64,000 bases of DNA from Ancylostoma caninum (Eukaryota; Nematoda; Chromadorea; Rhabditida; Ancylostomatidae), in the NCBI GenBank assembly GCA_037903475.1, contig JBAJFG010000347.1, positions 1,488,001 through 1,552,000 of the forward strand, written 5' to 3'. Both the position numbers and the translations under genes were made by a program. Position 1 is the first letter of the stretch, and each line of letters begins with the position of its first letter. The notes under the pieces were generated by a model that saw only the letters and a list, made by a program, of their open reading frames with translations, ran no database searches and was not told where the DNA came from. Of this stretch, positions 45,774-56,099 are shown in pieces.

Positions 45774-48700
45774 ATGACTACTTTCTTATGCCTGCTGCTC
45801 TGGCTACTAGGAATTACTGAAGCACAGAAGCTGGTCGTGATCGTAGGTGAGATTGAGACGAAGGCGCTTGAGTATCTCCTTAACAACTTCTGGAACAAGA
45901 CATGTACTTTAAATGAAGATCATTAGCAGGACATTTTTGAAGAAAGCGACAGGAATTGTTATCACTGCAACAAGCTCTTTTTCTCGGTCGAAGGGCAGCA
46001 ATTTTCAGTCAATTTAGGCCATCAAAGCATTGAAAGACTTCAAGGCTTGACCTTCTCACATTTGAGACAACATGAAAATACTCTATAAAAAGATTAAACT
46101 GCTCCGCATTCGATATGATCCTAGAAGGGTTTAAAACGGAAAGTTTCAGCCGAAGGACTCAGTGGAGCACACTTCCATCGTTTCTCTCACCTATCTGGAT
46201 TGCGACTTTTTGAGGAGGAAGGAGTATGGTCCACAAGGCTGTTTCCGGTGTTTCCTACACTACCACTACCGAATCGTCATACATTGTTGACCGGTGACTT
46301 TGCCTTCTTAACTTTTGAAATGCATTGGAGAACAACTGTTCGTTTCTGAAAAATTTCCCTGCTCACTAAGCGCAGGAAAAACCGCAGTATAAAATTCATC
46401 AAAAATTGTATAATAGTATTATGTAATGGTCAAATCTAAAAATTTTCTCTTTTAAGGAGTACTCCCACGAAAACACGGCATGATGAGCGATTTTGTCTTC
46501 AACTGGAGAACTGGACAAGAATTTCTAAACTTCACGCAAGAGTCTGATTTTATGAAGAGGTAAAACGAAAAATTAAGATTTTGAAAATCTCATTCGAATC
46601 GAAGAGCATTTGCTGCAATTTTTGGATAGCTCCTTTTTGCTCTAACTTCGTTTTCTAACACCTACATTACAAAATATCCCGAGAAGGTGAAGCGTTTGTC
46701 GACGACCACATATAGGAGATGATACATATAGTTCAGAAAAGCGGAAATGGAGTGGAGCCATATGTCAGGCCCAGTTTCTCCCTACGTTTTTCGTGCGCTT
46801 TTTCCTCGGACACTTGCTTAGAACTTGCAGAGAACTCTTAAAAGCTACATGTAGTATTACTTATTACATTACTCAAGTATTCTATGTACATACATAGAAT
46901 ACTTGAGTAATGAGTATAACCTTTATGACTTCTAACTATGTAAAAAATCTGATGAAAAAATTGGAATGATGAGGATTGAACTTGACGTCACCTTTCTTTG
47001 CTTCTAGAGGCCGTCCGACGAATGGAGATTTGTTCCCCTGATGAGGCGAATATTTCCAATTAGAGGGGTGTCCTACGTACATGAGATCACATCGGAAATA
47101 CTCAAAAACGGGTTTTGCCAATATTTCAATTGATTAGGGACATTTCTATGATTTACATTACCTCATTATTCACACATTATAAGTACCCGAAACGAGGTGG
47201 AGGTGAGATGCTGAATTTAAACGTTAGAGTCGATGAAATTTGGCTCTTAGTAATTGCATGTGTTATGAAATGTTATTGCTTTTTTTTTGCTGTGTATGAT
47301 AATATGATGGCTACTCCCATTAGACAAAATGAATACCAGAAAGGTTACCTGCCTAATAGCTAGGTGAGATGTCATGTCGTACGAGGGCAGGGTGTGTACG
47401 GAAGTAAACATGAAATGGTAGTCATGTACATTTCATGATGATCACATGGTTACGGTTCCGGCCATCAGCTTTCTTTTATTCAAGGAAATTTGATGGCTAG
47501 GTAGTATAAGGAGTATCTTGCTGATTCTTTCAGAAGTAAAAATAGAGAAAATCTCAGAAATCTCAGAAATACATAGAGAAAAGATAAGTTTTTTTCCAGT
47601 GAATGGTGGATGACGGAACCAATTTACGTGACAGCCACAAGAGCAAAAGCATCTGTTGCAATGTTCTTCTTCCCGGAATGCCAAGTAATTATTTCGTTAT
47701 CAATTTTATTACGCAGCCTCGAAAAATCTTTTTGAGGTGGACTGGGTGCCTGCTCCTCACCTGTGCGTTCCCCCGCGCAAGGACGGTATGTCGTTCGCAG
47801 ATGAGCGGATTGCGAAGATCGTTGTCGAAGCTACAAAGTACTGTTTACTGAGTTAAACTCAGCAAAAGTTATTAGTCTTCAGGAAACCTTCTTACATGAA
47901 CACCTTTAAAAATTATTTTTGGTTTTTTTTCATTTTACCCTTCGTTTGCATGACTCTGTACGTCAATTTTCAGATCCCACGACTTGGTGTTAGTCTACCA
48001 TCCAAACATCCGGGAACAAATCGCGAACATCGGCCCGAAGAGATCAAATGATAGAACAGCTACTGAAGTCGACAAATTCCAGCAGGTGGAACTTTGGACA
48101 ATCTGGGCCACAGAAGAATTCAGTGGTTCGGACCCACTTGCGCGCGTCACCTATGTATCTCATTTTGGGGGCTCTGATTCTCTGCGCATCCGCACATTCC
48201 ACTGATATTCCTTTTCTCATTCAAAGCAGTGAAGTCTTTCACGTACTTCCTAAATCAGCGATGTTAATAGCTAATTCAGGCTCTGGAAAGGCTAACTGCA
48301 CAGGCTCGAGAACGCATAGACTTGAACGTGATGGTGATCTCACCCCACGGCCTTGTTGATGTCCCTAAAAGAAATATAAGGTTTGTCCAAGAATTGAAAA
48401 GAAAGAAGCAGGCAAATTAACGAATTTAAGGGTTCTGGATGACTACCTTCCCATGGAACTGCTCCAGATGTCGATAGGAAGTGGAGCAGTGAAGCAGCTT
48501 ATTGCTGTGCCGGGTAAAACACATCAAGTCTACTCGCAGCTACGCAATCATACACCGATACCCAACGTCAAGGTTTACTTCACTGCTCCGAAGGTAGTAA
48601 TTTTTGTTCACTCTTCATCATTATGTGCTGCATTAGGGAGGTTCCATCTCTATACGTCCGCGCCCATTCTGTAAAAGTGAACAACATCTAAGTAATGAAA

Positions 48701-51332
48701 AAGTTGGTAGATCTACTACTGTGCATATTGTCTACCCGAGCAGTGGATGTCCTTCACAGCCTTTTATTTTGTATGCTCTTTGTAGGCAAATTAGAGGACT
48801 CATCTTTTCCGTTCGTGGAAGCGATAGGTTGATTCGACCACCAGTATTAAAGCGTGTGAAGATGTGAGTTGGTAGTTGGTTCGCAGCGAAGAGGCCTATC
48901 CGAGCAGTTGATGCTCTTTACAGCCTAAGCTCACCCTTTCTTCTTAAAACGGAGGGGGGGGGGGAGGGGTGCAAGAGGCCAGGCTCGCAGAACGGAATGA
49001 AACCTATCTGGCTTGAATCTTTGTTTGAAAAGGTGCTACAGGATTTATTTCCTTACTGCCCTCGGTTCCAAGAAATAGAAATTCTACCACACTACTAAAT
49101 GCGTTGCATCACTCGTCCGTCCGTGACGGGGTGCCCGTGTGATGAAGTGCGGTAGAATTTCAATTTTTTGGAATCGAGGGCAGTAATGAAATATATATTG
49201 TAGCACCTTATCAGACAAAGATTCAAGCCAGATAGATTTCATTCCGAACTGCGGGCCTGGCCTCTTGCAGCTCCCTTGTTAGGCACCCCTACAACTTACT
49301 ACAGGAGGTTACAGCAAAGACGGCGATATATGGAATGTTGGACAGTTAATAAATGTTAATGTTCTATCCAGAACGTGAGTTGTCCTGAGGTGGACCCTCT
49401 GCAGATGTTGACCGAGTTGGGTATTAAGCGTGTCTTTCAACACGGATCTTCTTTCACCTTCATCCTAATTACACAAATTGAATCCAAACAGGAGACTGGC
49501 ACCAGAAAGCCTGTTAACAACATAACTAACGAATAGTCGCCTGCTAGGTTAACTTGCGGGAGCTTACTTGGCCAAACAGGCGGGTCCTGTTTGTTTCTCG
49601 GTCGGGAGAGGGTCGTCTCGCTTCCCAAAGGCTCGCTCCCCCTTTTTGGAGCTTGCCAAAACTAGCTGGCTTCCTCTTCGCGCTTCTCTTTATACCCGTC
49701 GCAGATGGTCAAGAAGTGCGTTTTTCCCACTATCTTGTCGGTCATCGTGATCTCTAAAGATGTAAAATTGCTATGTCAACTACAAAGTATTTGTCAAAGG
49801 CGGATGAGACCTATGAGAACTTCACGATGCGCTAACAGAAAATTCCTCGTGAGGCTGTGACTATTATAGGTCGGGGATCTGCCAGAATGGTATCATTACA
49901 AGAAGTCTTCTACGGTTCCAGATCTGGTTCTTGTTGCACAACCTGGCTATGCCATCGTTACGGTGAGCAAGATATGATATTTTCCATTTTCACCGCTCCT
50001 ACATTTTCATGGTATTTTCAGAGGGAGGATTAGCCTAATATTCGTTCAGTAAAACTGTTTTCCAGATAGAGTGGTTAGATTTCGAGTGAAAAATAGTTCT
50101 GTTAGATATACGCAAATGTTATAGTAACGCTTATTTCAATGTTTTCAGCGGGACCTCGCCAAGCAAATTCCACCACTAAATCCAAACGAGGTCAAAGCGG
50201 GTATGAGCGGCTACAACAACCATTATCCTGACATGTTGGGAGTATTCCTTGCCTATGGTCCAGGTGAGATGCCGTTTCTTGCGAGGCTTTCGTGGTAACC
50301 AGACTGAGCATAGAGCCATATGCCATTCGGCTAAACTTATTGTTAGGAGTAAAGAATTCTCGTGAGTTCTTGATAATTTTTACTTCGATAAATAGCTTGC
50401 AGGGCTTGAATATAGCATATATGGAAATTGGGCCGGCGTATGTAGAAGATTACTTGAAATTTATGTATTATATCGTCAAATTTGACTTGAGAGATTCGTT
50501 TTCTCACGAGAAATTTCCACTAGAATTAGCTTCCGATCTGTAGGGATAATTGGTGCAAAACTGTTGGCAGATTGAGTTTTGGAGGACAATTTAAGCTTTG
50601 CTGGACAAACTAGCACCTTGCCACTCAATAAACTCGTTATCTAAGTAAAAATTCACAAAGCTGTCTCTTATCGCCGAGGTCTTCCAGACTTTCAGAACTC
50701 TTTAGCATAAATTTTTTCTTATTCTCTGCTATGATGCATTTGATTTAGTTTTCCGCAAAGGCTATCATAAAGGCCCGCTTGAATTGTGTGACATCTACAC
50801 ACTAATGTGCTCCTTACTGCGGATTGACGATTGTAACACATCATGTGGGAGGTAAGTCATCTTGATTTTCTTATTAGTAGTACCTAGCAGTGGCGGACGC
50901 AGGGGGGGGGAGGCGGGGGGCGCGCCCCCCCCCGAGAATGGGTCGCCAAATTTTCGAAATTACTTTACAATACAAATAAAAATCTTGTGTTAGTTTATTT
51001 TTAATTGTTTATTTTTATTATTATTTTTAATATACTTTTTATTTATTGTTTATTATTATAATTAATATTATTATTAATTTTATTTTCCGTCTGGGTCCCC
51101 AAAACGGCGGAGACCCCACTTTTCTTCCCACGCCCCCCCTCCCGCCCACTTTCTGCGTCCGCCACTGGTACCTAGTAGGATTTATGTATGTCTCGTCATC
51201 AGGATCCTTCGAATCGACGACGTCCTCACAAGTGACACCCGCGTAGCTGTACGAGCAAAGCTGAATAGAACAAACCATGCAGTTTTGCCCGGTGTTGCTG
51301 TCGCTGTCATTGTTGTTGTTATGTTATTGTAA
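45774..51332 (+). CDS. NPP-family pseudo-phosphodiesterase, secreted or surface-anchored
   Basis: Twelve exons: 45774-45846, 46150-46293, 46457-46559, 47600-47684, 47717-47837, 47974-48085, 48280-48380, 48431-48593, 49870-49962, 50149-50263, 50749-50851, 51203-51332 (about 447 residues). Signal peptide MTTFLCLLLWLLGITEA leads into a type I phosphodiesterase/NPP fold recognisable throughout: EEEGVWSTRLFPVFPTL, LPNRHTLLTG, EWWMTEPIYVTA, MSFADERI, LNVMVISPHGLVDVPKR, LPEWYHYKK, GMSGYNNHYPDMLGVFLAYG. The hydrophobic end LPGVAVAVIVVVMLL suggests a GPI or membrane anchor. The family hydrolyses phosphodiester bonds with two zinc ions and a Thr nucleophile, but here those residues are replaced (DGF to EGL, PTKT to PTLP, DHG to PHG, GxHGYDN to GMSGYNN, and the D-x-x-x-H block lost), so it is probably not a phosphodiesterase. 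All junctions are in phase except 47684/47717, which is one base short. Introns hold a palindrome, a foldback repeat and a hAT MITE. Confidence 0.85.
46867..46912. repeat. Perfect 22-bp inverted repeat
   Basis: Arms 46867-46888 and 46891-46912 are exact reverse complements around CA (core CTCAAGTATTCTATGTA). It lies in intron 3 of the NPP-like gene. The 2-base spacer would not form a normal hairpin loop without opening a few pairs. Confidence 0.9.
48971..49268. mobile_element. Foldback (long inverted repeat) element
   Basis: Arms of about 120-130 bp: GCAAGAGGCCAGGCTCGCAG onward at the left and its diverged reverse complement ending GCGGGCCTGGCCTCTTGC at the right. The centre has further CATCAC/GTGATG pairing. 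Arms differ by scattered substitutions. It sits in intron 8 of the NPP-like gene, next to a G-homopolymer. No clear target duplication. Confidence 0.8.
50888..51167. mobile_element. hAT-type MITE with 8-bp target duplication (280 bp)
   Basis: The terminal inverted repeat CAGTGGCGGACGCAG is matched exactly at the other end (CTGCGTCCGCCACTG). It is flanked by perfect 8-bp duplications GTACCTAG at 50880-50887 and 51168-51175, diagnostic of hAT transposition. The interior is AT-rich between G-run and C-run subterminal blocks. It occupies most of the 351-nt last intron of the NPP-like gene; without it and one duplication that intron would be 63 nt. Confidence 0.92.
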
Positions 51333-52820
51333 ATATGAAACTGTATATTTTTTTTTGATGAATGAATATCAATGAGTCTGCTTTGCAAGCCTGCTTGACC
51401 TATTGGTAGAGCTGGTATCTAAAGAAAATAACCGTTGTTCATTATCATTTTTCTGCCCTGGATAGCAATAGGTTGCCCCATGTGGTCCCATTTCTTTGGC
51501 GTTTCTATAAGCAACGTGAGCCGGTAAGAGAGGCTGAGATTAGTTCCCATATTCTCGAATCTGGTGTATTAGAAATTTTGAAGAATTTCGAAAAACACCA
51601 CCACACCCATCTGTCACGAGATCAAGGGCGAGCGTTTAGAGAAGTGCGTGAACTACATAAAAACAAATGGTTTGAATGAATGGAATGGTGAAATGAACTC
51701 GTGGTCGCACCGCAATAATTGGATCGCAAAATAACAGAAGTGCATCTTACAAACACCACAACATACAAGACTGTGATTGAATGTGAGTTCCCGAGTGAAT
51801 GCAGAAGGATGAGCGATGTTTGGGCTAAAGTAGGGTCTAAGCCCAGTGAAAAACGATGGGCGATGTTTGGAATAGAGCAGTAAGTCTGGAGGTCTCGATG
51901 ATAGATTTATCTGCAGACTAGAACTGGAGAATTCGAGCTGCCGGCCTTCCATAGCCACGTGAAGACTCATGAAATCTCGTTCCACGAAATAGGTTCATCT
52001 CTGTAAAAGCACTCCAAATAGGATTAATGGTTAGCCGTATGATTGGCGCATCTGACATGATTTCACGGCCTCTCAATAGAATTGTGAGTAAGCTCATAGC
52101 AAAGATACCAATCATATCTCCAACATCTGTGTGCATCGACTGGAAAGGCAAATTCTGAACAAACGACTTTGCTGTGCATTGATTTTGAAACCAACGAAGC
52201 TCTCCAGACGTTGTCAGAGATGCTAGGCAATCACGCTACCACCAATAATACCTTCGGACTAACAATAAGTAAAGTGTGAACTATAGAACCAGGATCCATT
52301 TCAAATTTATACATATCGCAATCGTATAAGCGTACTTCGAAAAAACAAGTATGATTACAGCTTTAATCCTTACTAGCGTCCCTGCGGGTCGCTAGAAAGT
52401 GGGGTGGGGCAGCCACTTGAGGTAGGTGCAAAAGTTTCGCGCCTATGAAATCCTTAGGAAATTGAAATAGAAGCGAAAATACTAATTGATTGAGTTTGAG
52501 TACGAATTCTCCCTATGAGTTGCATGTATTCTACCAGTCTGGCCGCCTAGCCAACTCCGGACTTCTTGTATGCGCCTTGCTCGAGCACTCTTTATCACAC
52601 ATCACCATGTAAATTCACTTTCCGATGCAATGATACATCCCTCGTTTGTTGTCACCGCACTTCTTAAAAGTCACCTACCATGGCTAGTCATCCTCAACTC
52701 TGCGCGTGCTTATCATTTATAAGAATCTAGTAACTGTCGACTATTTGCTGTAACCGACACAGTGTAATTAAGAACTCGAACTAATTCAAGTTGAGATTGT
52801 TGTTAGACGAACATCTTTCT
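51333..52820. other. Region downstream of the NPP-like gene
   Basis: Holds the 3' UTR of the NPP-like gene and intergenic DNA. Open frames at 51473-51679 (+), 51653-51985 (-) and 51918-52151 (-) have no recognisable family. A CAGTCTGGCCG-containing segment near 52535-52565 resembles one near 31428-31462, a weak dispersed repeat. Confidence 0.35.
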
Positions 52821-53244
52821 TTAAAGGCAGGGGGCCACCTCATTCCGTTGTTTGAATTAACGACATATCCTAGGCCTTCTGGTCATGTTGATCCCAGTAA
52901 TGTACATCAGCAGACTCTAAAGTGACAAAATCCCCATTTTTGAAGGGTTCAAACTGGCTACATTTTTGGAGCCCGGAGGCGGATCGCTCCAAAAATCCGA
53001 TTGCTGTGCTGGCTGGCTGCCACGGCTTCCGCGGTGGCCAACGAGTCTTGGCGTGTTCAATCGATAAGATCAACGGCTTCACACGTCAACTCGGGTTAGC
53101 AATCTGTTACAGACCCCGTCCAGGGAAACGGGTTTACAGACTACTTTGAGACAATTTACCTATACCGCTGGATTCAGCGTGTGGAGGAGAAGTAGAATCT
53201 GCCATTATCTCAACCACGAATATGAGGTGGACCTCTGCCTTTAA
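52821..53244. mobile_element. MITE with TTAAAGGCAGxGG ends (424 bp)
   Basis: The left tip TTAAAGGCAGGGGGCCACCT and inverted right tip TTAAAGGCAGAGGTCCACCT agree except for a few bases, with TTAA at both ends. Same tip sequence and length as 16475-16900 but with different inner repeats. It abuts the minisatellite that follows. Confidence 0.8.
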
Positions 53245-53289
53245 GGCCATTTGAGCTACTTTATTTAAGGCACGTTTCCTGCCATTTGA

Positions 53290-54620
53290 GCTATTCAAAC
53301 AGTTATTTACACCTGGGCCAACGTGGACCCCTCCGCCATCCGTGAACCAGTATCTTCTCGCTCCTCACAATTGGGTAAAAGCGGACCTCTCCTCCATCGG
53401 CATAACCGCATCCTGGCATTCCCACACATTAAGCGGACAGCAGAACCACGTTCTGGCGTTCCTAGCACCTGAACCACAGCGGACCTCCCTTATACCCGCG
53501 AACCCCCACCTTAACGTTCCCTACATTTTTAGGCCACAGCGCAGCCACTCCTCCATCCACGAACCCGCGTCCTGGAGTTCCCTCCGCTTTCAGGCCCCAG
53601 AAGACCCATCCCTCCTTCGGTGGACCAGAATACTGGTGTTCCTCACACCTGGGCAGCAGCGGACCCCTATTCCATCGGCATGCCCCTGGGATTCCCACAC
53701 TTTATGGCAAAGCAGACCCATCTTCCATCCGTGAACTCGAATTCTTTTATTTCTCACACTTGGGCCAACGGACCCCTCCTCCATCCGTCAACAGTATCAT
53801 CTCGTTCCTCACAATTGGATGAAAGCGGACCTCTCTCCCATCGGCATAACCGCATACTGGGATTCCCACATTTTTAGGGCACAACAGACCCATATTCTGG
53901 CGTTCCTCGCACCTGGGGCTCGGCGGACCTCTCCTACACCAGCGAACTCGTATTTTGGCGTTCTCCACATTTTTGGACCACAGCACATCCCCTCCACCAT
54001 TCAGGAATCCGTATCCTGGAGTTCCCTTAGCTTTCAGGCCACAGCAGACTCATCCCCTCTTCGATGGACCCGAATGCTGGCGTTTTTAACAACTGAGCCA
54101 CCTTTCCATCTGCATAATCCTGTCATTATCCTATCCTGTCATTCTAACAGTTTTGGCTACAACAAACCCATTCTGGCGTTTCTCGCACCAGGGGCACAGC
54201 GGACCTCTCCTATGCCAGCGAACCCGTATCTTGGCGCTCCCCACATTTTCAGACCACAACGCACCCCCTCCTCCATCTGCGCACCCGTATCTTGGAGTTC
54301 CCTTAACTTTCAGGCCCCAGAAGACCCCCTTCGTTAGACCCGAATGCTGGCGTTCCCTCAACTTTCAGGCCACAGCAGACCCATCCTCCCTTCAGTTTAC
54401 CAGAATGCTGATGTTCCTCACACCTGAGCCACAGCGGGCCCCTGTTCCATCGGCATGACCGTTTCCTGTCATTCACTCACTTTTTGGCCACCACAGACCC
54501 ATCGTCCATCGGTGAACCCCTAATCTGGCATTTCTCCCACCTGGGCCATGTCAGACCCCTCCTCCATCTGAGAACCCGTATCCTGGCTTTTCCGCAACGT
54601 TGAGTCACAGTACTACCCCT
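53290..54620. repeat. Degenerate ~60-bp GC-rich minisatellite, about 20 units
   Basis: Recurring blocks CACAGCGGACCCCTCCTCCA, TCCGTGAACCCGTATC and TGGCGTTCCTCACA repeat every 54-63 bp. Units are heavily substituted. Long open frames across it on both strands follow from the repeat's composition and are not taken as genes. A second, shorter array of the same repeat lies at 60460-60960. Confidence 0.85.
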
Positions 54621-55890
54621 ACTCAATCTATATAACGGTATCTGTCACTATTCGCCCCTGGCACACCTATCGTCCGTGCGTACTTACACTTTGTAAATCT
54701 CGAGAGCAATGGGAGGAAGTTAGGAGTTATCCAGAAAATTTGAATAATATTATACTTGATCACAGGGAGTGTCACAGTGGTCTGTAATGATGCACTTTTT
54801 CTATGCATGTGAGTGTACAACTGGAATCTCTTCCATGGCTGCAGAATCGCTCAGAGTTCTCGAACGAATGCTAGGACGAGAACGTGCGACATGTGGGAAG
54901 TGCGGCGGATACAACCGGTGCACTGGGCCTAGAGGGCTCCAAGGCCGCAGACGGATCTCGCCCAAGCTGATCTGCGGTGCAACAGTAGGTTTTGAGTGAA
55001 GAGCAGTGGTTATCCTGCTCCGTATAATGTGCTGCCTTAAAACCTTGCTAGCTCTGTCTCATCGGTTGGCTGTGAGACCGCCAGCGTAGGACAGTCACTG
55101 TGCAAGGATTCCGAAATTGCGGGTCCCGCGAATATCTAGCCTCATCTCGCTCCATAAATCGGTTTTTCGTATGACGTCTGCGCATCCCTCCCTCCACCGT
55201 CTATGCACTACACTGCACAAGAAATTTCACAAGACTCTCATGGTCTGACGCCAGAAAAATCTGGACCCTTACCAGTCTTTATATATAGGAGGATTCCTTA
55301 TCCTTATCCTCATTTATTACAAGGTGTGAGTGAAATTGAGAAAACTTCGGGTTGCTGAGTGAAGCAGTGATGTTGCCGAATGAAGCAGCGATCCTGAGTC
55401 AATTTCTGACTCTTCAACGGAGTGAGCTCCATAGACTTCCAGACTTCATCGTCATGTCGTTGATCTTTTACGTTACTGGGAAAAATTGGTGTTGTAGAGA
55501 TGTAGTAGACCCGATAGGCACGCAGTTGTCGCCCATCTGTTCGCATAACGTGGCTTGTGGCGAGATTTATAGACGCTTTTGAAAGTTTCTAATTTTCCTG
55601 TGATTTGCTGGCTGAGTATTCACCTTTGTCATTTCATCTTTGAGTTGAAAATTCTCATAGGTAGTGGATTTAAGTTATAATCGGGAGGATCATGCGCTTT
55701 CGAATATAATGACCAGGGTCAAGCGTGATGATGATAACAAGCGGACCCCCATACGACCCCCCCCCCTTTCAGCCGCCGAAAATACGACCCCCTTTTGTAC
55801 ACAAATTTTAAGTGAAATGAGAAATGAGAACGAAAATGAAGACACTACTCGACTTCAGATTCAAACTTTATAGCAGCAGTAGGAGTAGCC
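54621..55890. other. Intergenic DNA, no gene recognised
   Basis: A plus-strand frame at 54769-54999 contains CGKCGGYNRC but no complete zinc-binding motif or splice support. Near 55756-55767 is a C-homopolymer run. Nothing further can be supported. Confidence 0.35.
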
Positions 55891-56099
55891 ACCGCGTAGA
55901 CCATCGATGGTTCGATCCCCTCTCTATCCAGAATTTTTGCGAAAAGTTGAAATGTACGCGGTTAGCGAATATCGCTCTGAAAGCATGAGCTCAGACTTGC
56001 CCAGGCAACTTGCTTCAATTGGTCATGAAAAATATCGATATACGTCATCTACATAGTCAAGGGTTCGATCCCCTTACGGGGCTAAAATTTTTGCACGAC

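Noticed and set aside
53342..54458. Several long open frames (up to 172 codons) on both strands
   Set aside because: They run through a degenerate ~60-bp minisatellite and are explained by its GC-rich composition and length.
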